A DNA stretch of 64,000 nucleotides from contig NZ_JAFCGY010000006.1 of the NCBI RefSeq assembly GCF_016836705.1, positions 1 to 64,000 on the forward strand, given 5' to 3'. The notes beneath the pieces were generated by a model. The model did no database searches. It was given only the letters and a program-made list of their open reading frames with translations, and was not told the origin of the DNA. How positions within the stretch are numbered: the stretch's first letter is position 1; every line of letters begins with the position of its first letter. The translations under genes were made by a program, and so were the position numbers. This DNA is from Mesorhizobium caraganae (lineage in GTDB: Bacteria > Pseudomonadota > Alphaproteobacteria > Rhizobiales > Rhizobiaceae). This document shows, in pieces, positions 36,497-45,559 of this stretch.

Positions 36497-37510
36497 TCAG
36501 CGTAGCGCCTGCTTGGCGAGCTCGGCGACAATCTCGTAATTCTGCGGCGTGACGAAGCCGGCGCCGGTGTCGACATTCATCGGCGCCAAGCCCAGCACCA
36601 CCTGCTGGCAGAGGCTGAGGATCGGCAGGTAGCCCTGCAGGAACGGCTGCTGATCGGCCGTCAGCTGCACCCAGCCGCCCTTGAACGCTTCGACGATCTG
36701 CGGGCTGGTGTCGAAACCGAAATTGAAGATGTCGCCGGGCTTGCGGCCTGCCGCCTGCATGTAGGTGGCGACATTGCCGAGCATCTGGCCGCCGGGATAG
36801 CCGACCGCCTTGACGTCAGGATTGTTGAGGAGCGCTGCCGTGATCACCGGTATCGCCAGATTGGGGTCGGACGCCCACTCACCGCTCGGCGGCGATGACA
36901 GCTGGATGACCTCGACGCCGGCCTCCTTCAACGCGGCCACCGTGCCGCGCTCGCGCGCGCCGCGGGCCTCGTTCTCGAACGGGCCGATCATGATCGCCTT
37001 GTCGCCGGACTTGAGCTTGCCGAGCTTGAACGCCTCGGCGCCGAGCGCGCGGCCCTGCTGTTCCTGCTGGGCGCCGACATAGCCGCCGCCGAACGCTTCC
37101 ACTACCTTCGGCACCGGCACGTTCTGGTACATCATCTTGATGCCGTCCTTATGCGCCTGCTCGGCCAGCGGCATGATCGCGGCGTCGCCGGGATGGCCCA
37201 TCATGGCGATGCCGTTTGGCTTGACGGCGACGGCTTCGCGCAATTGCTGCACCATCTTCTCAACGTCCCACTGCGAGAAGATGTAGTCGACCTTCGGCCC
37301 GAGATCGGCCGCCGCCTGCTTGGCGCCATTATAGACGATGGTGCCGAAAGCGTCGCCCTCGGCGCCGCCGACGAAGAAGCGGATGTGGACATCCTTGCAC
37401 CACTGGGCGTCAAGCGCCCGCGCCGGCAAGGTAGAGATGGCGGCGCACAGCGCGGTGGCGGCGGCCACGACGGTCGAGCGCAGAAGTGTCGTTCTCATTG
37501 CGATGCTCAT
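36497..37510 (-). CDS. periplasmic sugar-binding protein of ABC importer
   Basis: A 337-residue periplasmic-binding protein of the type-1 (ribose-like) class. Signal peptide at 1-32 (cut after ARA). The fold starts DVHIRFFVGGAEGDAFGTIVYNG and includes KPNGIAMMGHPGDAAIMPLAE and GDIFNFGFDTSPQIVEAFKGG, the hinge region. The ATG at 37510 follows GGGAGGAA. It precedes the ATPase and permease genes, with a 100-bp gap between them. The ligand is not evident; the operon partners suggest a polyol, inositol or keto-sugar. Confidence 0.9.
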   Translation of the reverse strand: MSIAMRTTLLRSTVVAAATALCAAISTLPARALDAQWCKDVHIRFFVGGAEGDAFGTIVYNGAKQAAADLGPKVDYIFSQWDVEKMVQQLREAVAVKPNGIAMMGHPGDAAIMPLAEQAHKDGIKMMYQNVPVPKVVEAFGGGYVGAQQEQQGRALGAEAFKLGKLKSGDKAIMIGPFENEARGARERGTVAALKEAGVEVIQLSSPPSGEWASDPNLAIPVITAALLNNPDVKAVGYPGGQMLGNVATYMQAAGRKPGDIFNFGFDTSPQIVEAFKGGWVQLTADQQPFLQGYLPILSLCQQVVLGLAPMNVDTGAGFVTPQNYEIVAELAKQALR

Positions 37511-37614
37511 GCACGTTCCTCCCTTTTGTCCTCGGTGAGCCGAGGGGTTTCGACATTCGCTTACGGCAGTGCTCAACACTCTTCTCCGGCCGGCTCCTCC
37601 CGCCGGCCGCTCCT

Positions 37615-38523
37615 TCACGCCGGGTTCGGCAGATAGGTTGCTCCTCCCCGGCATTGCTTCAGGTATTCAAGCGCCCGCACCTGGCCGGTGATTTCGAGAT
37701 CGCCGCGATAGACCGGGTCGTGCCAACCCTCGATGTCGATGGCGCCCTTATAGCCGGCCAGCCGCAATTCGCTGATCACCCGCGTCCAGTCGCTGTCGCC
37801 GAAACCGGGCGTGCGCATCTGCACGAAGGGCAGCCGGCCGAACACGCCATGCTCGCGGATGACATCCCAGCGCACCGTCGCGTCCTTGCCGTGCACATGG
37901 AAGATGCGCGGCGCCCATTTGCGGATCTGCGGCATCGGATCGATCAGGTAGACGAGCTGATGACAGGGCTCCCATTCCAGCCCGAGATTGTCGTCGGGCA
38001 ATTCGTTGAACATCAGTTCCCAGGCATCCGGATTGTGGGCGATGTTCCAGTCGCCGGCGGCCCAGTTGCCGTCCATGGCACAGTTTTCGAAGGCGATGCG
38101 CACGCCCTTGTCGGCGGCGCGTTTTGCCAGCGGGCTCCAGACCTCGCGGAAGCGCGCCAGGCTGTCGGTCAGCTTCTTGCCGCGCAGGCGGCCGGTGAAG
38201 CCGCTGACCGTGGAAGTGCCGAACAGATGTGCATTGTCAATGACGGTTTCCCAGGCCGCGAGCACGCCACGATCGACCTCGCCATCCTCCAATGGATTGC
38301 CGAACACGCCGAGCGAGGACACGCTGACATCGGCATCGCCGATCGCCTCGCGAATCTCACCGGCAAGCCGCGGCAGATCCTTGCCGCCCAGCGTCTGCCA
38401 GAAGAAGGGCTGGATGCTCTCGAAGCCGAGCGGCAGGATCTGCTTGATGTAGGCTGCCGGGTCGTCGAGATTGGCCCGCACCATGGTGCCGATCCGGATG
38501 TCGAGAAGCGGGTTTGGCATCAT
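37615..38523 (-). CDS. sugar phosphate isomerase/epimerase (TIM barrel)
   Basis: A 302-residue xylose-isomerase-like TIM barrel of the IolE/IolI/ketose 3-epimerase class. Probable metal ligands are in FENCAMDGNWAAGDWNIAH, EWEPCHQL and HVHGKDATVRWDV, with Glu in DIEGWHDP near the C-terminus. The start overlaps the oxidoreductase stop by four bases. Neighbours predict action on the imported sugar, probably an epimerisation or isomerisation step. Confidence 0.85.
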   Translation of the reverse strand: MMPNPLLDIRIGTMVRANLDDPAAYIKQILPLGFESIQPFFWQTLGGKDLPRLAGEIREAIGDADVSVSSLGVFGNPLEDGEVDRGVLAAWETVIDNAHLFGTSTVSGFTGRLRGKKLTDSLARFREVWSPLAKRAADKGVRIAFENCAMDGNWAAGDWNIAHNPDAWELMFNELPDDNLGLEWEPCHQLVYLIDPMPQIRKWAPRIFHVHGKDATVRWDVIREHGVFGRLPFVQMRTPGFGDSDWTRVISELRLAGYKGAIDIEGWHDPVYRGDLEITGQVRALEYLKQCRGGATYLPNPA

Positions 38524-39551
38524 GGTCCTTCCTGTGTAATCGCCACGCGCCGGCCGGTCTCGGCGCTTTCGATGGCGCCAAAAACCATGGCCAGGCTTTT
38601 GATGTTGTCGGAGCCGCGCGTTTCCGGTTCGGTGCCGGTCTCGATGGCGCGCATGAAATCCCTGATGATGCCGAGATGGCCGCCAATGCGGTCGGCGGGA
38701 TCGAGCGCCGGCACTTCGATCGCCTGCGTTTTGTCGATAATCCCGTCGCGGCCCGGCACCACCACTTCCGCCTTCAGGCCGTCATTGCCGTCCCAAATGA
38801 GGCTGCCGCGCTCGGCGACGATGCGCCAGCTGCCTTCCCAGCTGGTGCGAAAGCCGTCGGCGCACCATGAGCCGGCATAGGTGAATACCTTGCCGCCGCC
38901 GAGGTCGAAGACGGCGCTGGCCGACGAGCCCTGCCGATACCAGGAATTGGCCGGCTCCCATTCCTGGCAATAGACGCCGGCGGGATTGCCGCCCACCATG
39001 TAGCGGGCGGCGTCGAATGTGTGGATCGCCATGTCGAGCAGCAGCACATGCGCCATCTCTTCGCGAAAGCCGCCGAAATGCGGCGCGACGAAGAAGTCGG
39101 CGTGAATGCTGGTCGGCTTGCCGATGGCGCCGGAGTCGAGAAACCGCCTTATGCGCCGGACATTGGCGACATAGCGCCGGTTCTGCACCACGGCATGGAT
39201 GCGCCCAGCCCGGCGCGCCGCCTCGACGATGGCGCGGGCGTTTTCCGGAGTATCGGCCAAGGGCTTTTCGGTGAGCAGATGGCAATTGTGGGCGAAGGCG
39301 GCAAAGGCGACGTCGCGGCGGGCGGCGGGAATCACGACATCGAACACGGCGTCAGGCTTGGTTTGGTCGAGCACCGCATCGAGGCTGGTGCCGATGACGG
39401 CGCCGTCCAGCCCGTATTCGCGCGCCCTCACCTGCGCCCGTCCGGCGTCGAGATCGACAAGGCCGACAATGGCGAGCCCGTCGATTTGCCTTGCGGCATC
39501 AAGCCAGGCCTTGCTCATCGCACCACAGCCGACGAGGACGGCGTTCATCAT
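38520..39551 (-). CDS. Gfo/Idh/MocA-family oxidoreductase
   Basis: A 343-residue NAD(P)-dependent dehydrogenase. The Rossmann part starts NAVLVGCGAMSKAWLDA and contains HLLTEKPLADTPENA, with the EKP motif. The C-terminal part has HFGGFREEMAHVLLLDMAIH, where the DxxxH pair typical of the family appears. Members oxidise inositol, glucose or other sugars. First gene of the operon, about 60 bases from a LacI operator pair. Confidence 0.88.
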   Translation of the reverse strand: MMNAVLVGCGAMSKAWLDAARQIDGLAIVGLVDLDAGRAQVRAREYGLDGAVIGTSLDAVLDQTKPDAVFDVVIPAARRDVAFAAFAHNCHLLTEKPLADTPENARAIVEAARRAGRIHAVVQNRRYVANVRRIRRFLDSGAIGKPTSIHADFFVAPHFGGFREEMAHVLLLDMAIHTFDAARYMVGGNPAGVYCQEWEPANSWYRQGSSASAVFDLGGGKVFTYAGSWCADGFRTSWEGSWRIVAERGSLIWDGNDGLKAEVVVPGRDGIIDKTQAIEVPALDPADRIGGHLGIIRDFMRAIETGTEPETRGSDNIKSLAMVFGAIESAETGRRVAITQEGP

Positions 39552-39609
39552 CCGGCATTCCTCCCGTCCGGTCCCTCCAGACCGAATGTCACGGCATTCG
39601 CGGCATCAC

Positions 39610-39637
39610 CGTAAACGTTTTTCCGTAAACGTTTACG
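39610..39637. promoter_or_regulatory. tandem LacI-type operators
   Basis: Two adjacent 14-bp sites: CGTAAACGTTTTTC (39610-39623) and the perfect palindrome CGTAAACGTTTACG (39624-39637). The central CG step flanked by AAAC/GTTT is the usual LacI/GalR pattern. The pair lies between the divergent lacI-type gene (start 39747) and the sugar operon (start 39551). Confidence 0.8.
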
Positions 39638-39746
39638 ACAACACACCCGATGGCGTAGAATGTCAATCGGCTGCTTGCAAAAATCATCCTGAAGCCTTGG
39701 CCTGAGCGGCAGCCGGTGCTAGCCAAGGGTCGGCGGAGAGAAGTCC

Positions 39747-40772
39747 TTGGCGTCCAGCATCCACGACCTTGCGCGTCACCTGAACATTTCGATCGGCACC
39801 GTGTCGCGGGCGCTGAACGGCCGCGCCGACGTCAATGCCGACACCCGCCAGCGCGTGCTCGCCGCCGCCAAGCAGCTGAACTATTCCCCGAACCAGTCGG
39901 GCCGAAGCCTCAGACAGGGCGCCACCCATTCGATCGCCTTCATGCTGCAACCGCATCCCGACGACCAGCAATATGGCGAACCGTTCTTCATCCCGTTCCT
40001 GACCGGTCTGCAGGCGCGGCTCGCCGAGTATGACCTGGATCTGATGGTCGTCATGGGTGAGCCCGGCCAATATCAGCAGGAGAGGCTGCGCCGCGTGGTT
40101 GAGACGCGCCGGGCCGACGCGGTCGTGTTGGCCAATACACGGCGGGAAGACGATCGGATCGACTATCTCAGCAAGGCCGGCTTTCCCTTCGCCACGCTTG
40201 GCCGAAGTCAATCCGGCGACGACACCTATCCTTCGCTCGATATCGATTTCGAGAGGGCGGGTGATGAAGCCGTCGACCGGTTGGTCGCGCGCGGCCACCG
40301 CCGCATTGCCGCCATCCGCCCTTCGCTTGATCTCAACTTCGGCTACCTGTTCCTCGACGGCTACCGCAAGGCGCTGAAGCGGCACGGCATCGAAGTCGAC
40401 CCCGGCCTGATCGCGGACGGCTTCATCAACGAGGCCGGAGGCTACCAGGTGACGCCGCGCGTGATGCTCTCCAAGGACCGGCCGACGGCCATCATCTTCA
40501 ACAATGACGCCATGGCGCTCGGCGGCTGCAAGGCACTGGCCGAGATGGGCATCAGGCCCGGCCACGACATCGCGGTGATCGTCATCGTCGACACGCCGCT
40601 TTGCCGCTACTTTTCGCCGGCGCTGACCGCCTTCCGTCCGTCGCTGGAGCCCATGGGCCGGCGGCTGGCCGAAATGCTGCTGGCCTCGCTCCCCGCCTTC
40701 GCCGGCCCCGAAGGCACACGCATCATCCGCGAAGTCTGGCCGCTGGAACTGATTGCGCGCGACAGCGATTGA
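39747..40772 (+). CDS. LacI-family transcriptional repressor
   Basis: A 341-residue regulator. The N-terminal helix-turn-helix is SIHDLARHLNISIGTVSRAL, followed by the hinge helix LNYSPNQSGRSLRQG; the rest is a sugar-binding domain like the periplasmic-binding fold. The start is TTG at 39747, with GGAGAG close upstream. It is divergent from the oxidoreductase/isomerase/ABC operon with tandem operators between, so it most likely represses that operon until the sugar is present. The effector is unknown. Confidence 0.9.
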   Translation: MASSIHDLARHLNISIGTVSRALNGRADVNADTRQRVLAAAKQLNYSPNQSGRSLRQGATHSIAFMLQPHPDDQQYGEPFFIPFLTGLQARLAEYDLDLMVVMGEPGQYQQERLRRVVETRRADAVVLANTRREDDRIDYLSKAGFPFATLGRSQSGDDTYPSLDIDFERAGDEAVDRLVARGHRRIAAIRPSLDLNFGYLFLDGYRKALKRHGIEVDPGLIADGFINEAGGYQVTPRVMLSKDRPTAIIFNNDAMALGGCKALAEMGIRPGHDIAVIVIVDTPLCRYFSPALTAFRPSLEPMGRRLAEMLLASLPAFAGPEGTRIIREVWPLELIARDSD

Positions 40773-40800
40773 TTCGCCGCGGGATGTAGGCCGGTCCGCC

Positions 40801-41115
40801 TCAATCCACCTTCTTCTCGCCCTTCTCGCCGGCCTTGACGATGTCGCCCGTGGTGAACAGGATTTCCTTCAGCTCTGCCCGCCAGTCTTTCTTCTGGCGC
40901 AGCAGGAATTCGAGATCCATGCCGAAATGCTTGAACTCCTCGCCTTACGCGTTCTTCATGATCGCCTTGGCCTGCGGGTCCTTTTCCACCGACATGCGCT
41001 GTTCGTACCAGCCGATCGCTTCCGCCTCCTCGATCAGCGAGGTGATCATGCGGGCAAAGGTCCGCACCTTTTGCGTCAGCTCTTCAGGCGGCTCGTGATA
41101 CTGGTCGAAACCCAT
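40801..41115 (-). pseudogene. encapsulated ferritin-like protein, interrupted by TAA
   Basis: The frame starting MGFDQYHEPPEELTQKVR reads EEAEAIGWYEQR and, after an in-frame TAA at 40945-40947 (codon 57), GEEFKHFGMDLEFLLRQKK, ending 48 codons later. The ligand pattern E...WYEQR...EExxHxxMxLE is that of encapsulated ferritin (EncFtn), which is loaded into encapsulin shells. Relatives have a residue such as Gln at the stop position (CAA to TAA). Otherwise the frame is undamaged. No encapsulin gene is present in the window. The gene is about 105 codons as expected for the family. Confidence 0.75.
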
Positions 41116-41343
41116 TTTCGTCCTCTCCTGATCCCCTGCCTCGCCGACCGATTGCAAGCAGCGCCAAGGCTTCGCTGCAACGGACCAAGATCAGGAATGG
41201 TTCCCGCCGTAGGGCGACGCCCGCTCTGTCACGCAAGTATCATGTTCGCGTCCTAGACCGCTTTGCGGGAGGGCGCTTGCGACATCGTCGATGCGATGCG
41301 GGGCCCTTTGCGCCGCTCAAGGCTTGTCACAAAGAGGATCTCC

Positions 41344-42825
41344 ATGAAAATCTCGCACCGAACCCTGTCGCTCGGCGCCGCATTGGCGCTGTTTACCGCC
41401 CTGACCCCTGCCCTTGCCGACAGCACCGCCACCGTTGGCGGTGTCAGCTTTGTCAACAAGGGCCTGGTCGGCGTCGGCCGCATCCCGGCCGACCTGAAGG
41501 ACAAGTTCGGCGAGACCTTCGGCTCCGGCTCCGGGATGTCGATCGACGCCGCGAGCTGGACGCATGACGCCAATGGCTACAAGGGTTCGCTCTGGCTGCT
41601 GCCCGACCGCGGCTACAATGTCGTCGGCACCACCGACTACCGGCCGCGCCTCAACACTATTCGTATCGAGCTCACGCCGACCGCGCTGGGCGCCACGCCC
41701 GCCGCCGGCCAGGAACAGACCGGCGTCAAGGCGACGCTTGCCGATTCCATCCTGCTCACCGACGACAAGGGCGCCGATGCCACCGGCCTCGATCCGCTCA
41801 ACGGCGTGCGCGCGGCCAACGGCGACATGCCGATCCTGCCCGAGGCCAACGGCAAGCTGGCGCTCGACAATGAGGCCATCGCGCGGCTGCCCGATGGCAC
41901 CATGTTCATCTCCGACGAATACGGCCCCAACATCTACCGCTTCTCGGCCGAGGGCCATTTGATGTCGGCGATGCAGCCGCCGGCGGCCCTGGTGCCGATG
42001 CGCAAGGGCAAGCCGAACTTCGCCTCGGACAATCCGGGCCCGGGTGCCGCCGAACCCGATCCGAAGGATCCCGAAACCGGCCGTCAAAACAACCAGGGCC
42101 TCGAAGGCATGGCGCTGACGCCGGACGGCAAGTCGCTGATCGCGGTGCTGCAGTCGGCGCCCCGACAGGATGGCGGCGATTCCGGCGCCACGCGCCAGAA
42201 CACCCGCGCACTGGTCTATGACGCCACCGACCCGGCACACCTCAAGCTGGTGCACGAATATGTCGTTCCGCTGCCGGTGTTCAAGGACGACAAGGGCAAG
42301 ACCAAGATCGCCGCGCAGAGCGAGATCGTGGCGCTGTCCGACAAGACCTTCCTGATGCTGGCGCGCGACAGCGGCAACGGCCAGGGGGTGAAGGGCGACA
42401 CCTCGCTCGTGCGCCAGATCTTCGTCGTCGACGTCTCGGCCGCGACCGACATTGCCGGCGGCGCCTTCGATGCCGCCGACAAGCCGGTTGCACCCAAGGG
42501 CGTGCTCGATCCGTCGGTTACGCCGGCCAAGCTGACACCATTCATCGACATCAACGACAACAAGGAACTCGGCCGCTTCGGCCTGCATGACGGCAAGCCG
42601 AACGACAAGAACAACCTCTCGGAAAAGTGGGAAGCGATGTCGGTGGTCAGCGTGCTCGATCCGGTGCTGCCCGACGACTATTTCCTGTTCGTCGGCAACG
42701 ACAACGACTTCCTCGCCCAGGACGGCTTCCAGGTTGGCGCGCCCTACAAGGCCGAGGACGGCGCCGATGTCGACACCATGTTCCTGGTCTATCAGGTCAC
42801 GCTGCCGGGCCTCGCCAAGAAGTAG
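41344..42825 (+). CDS. exported esterase-like (phytase-like) protein
   Basis: A 493-residue protein with a signal peptide (about 1-25, cut after LADS region) and the esterase-like fold found in phytase-like proteins: GSLWLLPDRGYNVVGTTDYR, DGTMFISDEYGPNIYRFSAEG and QGLEGMALTPDGKSLIAVLQ, each a blade of a six-bladed propeller. The family is often annotated as esterase-like activity of phytase, with little direct proof. It is monocistronic and ends at a strong terminator. Confidence 0.8.
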   Translation: MKISHRTLSLGAALALFTALTPALADSTATVGGVSFVNKGLVGVGRIPADLKDKFGETFGSGSGMSIDAASWTHDANGYKGSLWLLPDRGYNVVGTTDYRPRLNTIRIELTPTALGATPAAGQEQTGVKATLADSILLTDDKGADATGLDPLNGVRAANGDMPILPEANGKLALDNEAIARLPDGTMFISDEYGPNIYRFSAEGHLMSAMQPPAALVPMRKGKPNFASDNPGPGAAEPDPKDPETGRQNNQGLEGMALTPDGKSLIAVLQSAPRQDGGDSGATRQNTRALVYDATDPAHLKLVHEYVVPLPVFKDDKGKTKIAAQSEIVALSDKTFLMLARDSGNGQGVKGDTSLVRQIFVVDVSAATDIAGGAFDAADKPVAPKGVLDPSVTPAKLTPFIDINDNKELGRFGLHDGKPNDKNNLSEKWEAMSVVSVLDPVLPDDYFLFVGNDNDFLAQDGFQVGAPYKAEDGADVDTMFLVYQVTLPGLAKK

Positions 42826-42837
42826 TCGTATACAACA

Positions 42838-42877
42838 GACAAAAAGCGGAGGCGCCCGGGCGCCTCCGTTTTTTGTC
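42838..42877. terminator. bidirectional rho-independent terminator
   Basis: A 10-bp GC-rich stem (CGGAGGCGCC-CG-GGCGCCTCCG) flanked by A5 and T6 runs, between the convergent esterase-like and L,D-transpeptidase genes. Confidence 0.88.
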
Positions 42878-42901
42878 GGCGATCAGCGGACCGCTGATGT
42901 C

Positions 42902-43696
42902 CTATTTCAGGATTTCGGCATCCCTCGGCACGCCGGCATCGATCGGCTCGGCGGTCCTGTTCGACACGGCGGAGCTCTCCCCGGCGACCGAGAAGTTCGC
43001 GCGCACATGGACCTGGGTTACGCCATTGACCCTGCTGTAGAGGTCGATGATGTCCTGGTTCATGAAGCGCACGCAGCCCGACGACGCGTTCTTGCCGATG
43101 GAATCCCATTCCGGCGTGCCATGCAGCCGGTACATCGTGTCCTTGCCGTCACGGAAGAGATAGAGAGCGCGGGCGCCGAGCGGGCTCTGCGGTCCCGGCG
43201 GCATGCCGTCCTTGTATTTCGCCAGCTCGGGGCGGCGCTGGATCATTTCCGGCGGCGGCGTCCACACCGGCCACTTCTTGCGCGCATGGACCACGGCGCT
43301 GCCGGTCCAGCCGAACCCGGCCTTGCCTAGGCTGACGCCGTAGCGGATCGCCTTGCCGCCATCGCGCACCAGATAGAGGAAATGCTCCGACGTATCGACG
43401 ACGATGGTGCCCGGTTTTTCCCCGGTCGGGTCGGTCACGATCTGGCGCACGAACTTCGGATCGAGCTTGGATATCGGGATCGCCGGCAGTTGATAGCCCT
43501 CGTCGACGCGTGCCGCGTACATGCTTTCGGCAGCGCCGAAAGCCGAATCGCTTGGCGGCGGCGGCGCTGCCACCGGCGGCGGCACCACGTCCGTGGTTGT
43601 GCAGGCCGAAAGCGCCACGGAAGCGGCGCCCAAGGCGGATGCCCCAAGAAACGCGCGCCGGTTCAGGCGCTCGGAAAAAAGCGGATTGTCGGACAT
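42902..43696 (-). CDS. L,D-transpeptidase (YkuD), Tat-lipoprotein type signal
   Basis: A 264-residue YkuD transpeptidase, which cross-links peptidoglycan or attaches lipoproteins to it. The N-terminus has NRRAFLGASALGAASVALSAC: a twin-arginine motif and a lipobox ending in Cys, so it may be an exported lipoprotein. The catalytic region is HGTPEWDSIG...SSGCVRFMN with the catalytic His and Cys. The start at 43696 is preferred over 43804. Such enzymes also attach Braun-type lipoprotein in rhizobia. Confidence 0.85.
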   Translation of the reverse strand: MSDNPLFSERLNRRAFLGASALGAASVALSACTTTDVVPPPVAAPPPPSDSAFGAAESMYAARVDEGYQLPAIPISKLDPKFVRQIVTDPTGEKPGTIVVDTSEHFLYLVRDGGKAIRYGVSLGKAGFGWTGSAVVHARKKWPVWTPPPEMIQRRPELAKYKDGMPPGPQSPLGARALYLFRDGKDTMYRLHGTPEWDSIGKNASSGCVRFMNQDIIDLYSRVNGVTQVHVRANFSVAGESSAVSNRTAEPIDAGVPRDAEILK

Positions 43697-43873
43697 GGTC
43701 CCCCCGGTTTGCGGCCCCACGCGGCGTCGATCCATAGCCCATTCCGGATGCTTTGAGAACCTGATTGGCGCGAGGCAGCCGGGCGGAATGTTCCGATGGC
43801 GCATCGACCTTGCCCGTTAAATCGGCAATCATTGCCGGGCGGACTTTGAGAGGAACCTTCGCCGAGCAGCCCA

Positions 43874-44192
43874 TGGACGAAAAAATGCCCGCGCGCCGGC
43901 GCCCCGTCAACCTGACCAGCGGCCCGATCCCGCGCACGCTGCTTTTGTTCGAGCTGCCGGTGCTCGGCTCCAACGTGCTGCAATCGCTCAACGGTTCGAT
44001 CAACGCCGTCTGGGTCGGCCGCTTTCTCGGCGAATCGGCGCTGACCGCGACGTCCAACGCCAACAGGGCTTCGGCCGCTGGCGCACCATGCACATGATCG
44101 AGGACCGTCCGGCGGCCGGCGAGCCGCCCGACACCGGCCTCGGCATACCGCGCCAGCGAGCCAACATGGCGCCCGAGACGCCTAACGGGTGA
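43874..44192 (+). pseudogene. MATE-family efflux transporter with large internal deletion
   Basis: The first 60 codons (MDEKMPARRRPVNLTSGPIP and RTLLLFELPVLGSNVLQSLN) are the start of a MATE transporter with its first membrane segment. At about 44060 the sequence jumps, in a different frame, to FGRWRTMHMIEDRPAAGEPP and ends at TGA 44192, the typical tail of such proteins. About 400 codons are missing and the frames do not match, so no full product is made. It sits four bases from the convergent MFS gene. Confidence 0.7.
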
Positions 44193-44195
44193 TTC

Positions 44196-45404
44196 TCAGC
44201 GCGCGTATTTTGCGCCGACTCCCAACGCGATTACGGAGAAGAGAGTGATCATGCCGGCAAAGGCCAGGCTTGCCGTCGTCGGGCTGCTCCAATTCGACAA
44301 CAGGCCGATGCCGATGACCGGCAGCGCATTGCCGCAGAAGCAGCAGATGAAGAACGCCGACACCACTTCGGCGCGACGGTCGGCCGGCGCGATCTGGCTC
44401 ACCACCTGCAGACCGCCGCGATAGCCGAGTGCCGCCGCCACGCCGCAGAGAGCAGTGGCGGCAATCATCAGCGACATCGAGGCAAAAAACTGAGCTGCGA
44501 CGACCAGCGCCACTGCGGGGATCATCAGTGCCAGCGCCGCCAGCATGCCGGCACGGCTGGGCAGTCTGGTCGTGGCCAGAATTGTGGCTGCGGCCACGAT
44601 CGACAGTTCGAAGAACAGCCCGCCTGCTTCGGCATGGTTGGCTACATGCAGCTGCTGCGCCAGAATGCTCGGCGCCAGCGCTGCATAGAAGCCGACCAGC
44701 GCCATGGCGCCGAAGCCGGTCACCGCCGGCGCCACAAAGGCGGCGCGGATATCGGCCGGCACCGACAGCCGTGGCCGCAGCGAAACATCGGCCAGTCGCC
44801 CAGGCTGCAAGACGGTTTCACGCGTGCGCCAGATCAGCAGCGTTACCATGACAAGCACCGCCAGATAGACCGTAAACGTCAGCCTGAGCGGCCAGGGCGC
44901 ATATTCGGCGAGCAGCCCAGAGGCCAGCGCGCCAAGGCCAAGGCCTACGAAGTTGGTGCTGGTGGCGATGACAGCCGCGCGCGACTTGTCTTTGCCTTCG
45001 ATCAGCTCGGCGAGCCAGGCCGTGCCTGTTCCCGCGCCGATGCCTATGCCAAGGCCGCTCAGGATGCGGGCCGCATCGAGCCAGGCGACATTCTCGGCCA
45101 GCAGGAACACCAGCGCGCTGACCACCGCCACCGCCATCGATGCCAGCGCCGCAGGACGGCGGCCAATGCCGTCGGACAAGCGTCCGAACATCAGCAATGC
45201 GCCGAGATTGCCGACGACATAGACGGCGTAGACCAGCGTCAGCGTGATCTGCGAGAAACCGAAAGCCTGCTTGTAGATGATGTAAAGCGGCGTCAGCGCG
45301 GTGCTGCCGGCGAACAGCGCCGCGATCATGGCGGCAACCGCAGTCATCGCGGCACGGCCGCCGAGTTCATGGCCGCGTGTCGTCGTCTCGGCATAGCTGG
45401 TCAT
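44196..45404 (-). CDS. MFS transporter
   Basis: A 402-residue protein with about 12 membrane segments. GALLMFGRLSDGIGRRPAAL is the MFS motif A between helices 2 and 3; RILSGLGIGIGAGTGTAWLAE is the motif B/C neighbourhood. The start at 45404 was chosen as the first ATG before the hydrophobic part. The substrate is unknown. It is divergent from the TMEM175 gene, with a palindrome between. Confidence 0.85.
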   Translation of the reverse strand: MTSYAETTTRGHELGGRAAMTAVAAMIAALFAGSTALTPLYIIYKQAFGFSQITLTLVYAVYVVGNLGALLMFGRLSDGIGRRPAALASMAVAVVSALVFLLAENVAWLDAARILSGLGIGIGAGTGTAWLAELIEGKDKSRAAVIATSTNFVGLGLGALASGLLAEYAPWPLRLTFTVYLAVLVMVTLLIWRTRETVLQPGRLADVSLRPRLSVPADIRAAFVAPAVTGFGAMALVGFYAALAPSILAQQLHVANHAEAGGLFFELSIVAAATILATTRLPSRAGMLAALALMIPAVALVVAAQFFASMSLMIAATALCGVAAALGYRGGLQVVSQIAPADRRAEVVSAFFICCFCGNALPVIGIGLLSNWSSPTTASLAFAGMITLFSVIALGVGAKYAR

Positions 45405-45488
45405 AGCAAACTCCGGCCAGTTGCCCCAACGCCCCGATCGAAGCCCAACGTCTATGTAAGGATTGCCGTTCCGCCTGCCGAACCCGCT

Positions 45489-45506
45489 CCTGACAATCTT
45501 GTCAGG
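45489..45506. promoter_or_regulatory. perfect palindrome between the MFS and TMEM175 genes
   Basis: CCTGACAA-TC-TTGTCAGG, perfect 8-bp arms. It lies 54 bases before the TMEM175 start and 85 before the MFS start, the position of an operator for a TetR/MarR-like regulator. No regulator gene is adjacent, so the binding protein must be encoded elsewhere. Confidence 0.55.
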
Positions 45507-45559
45507 ATGGTCTTGCACGAAATCCTCCCGTAACGTCCGTCCAACGAGAGGGAGAAACC

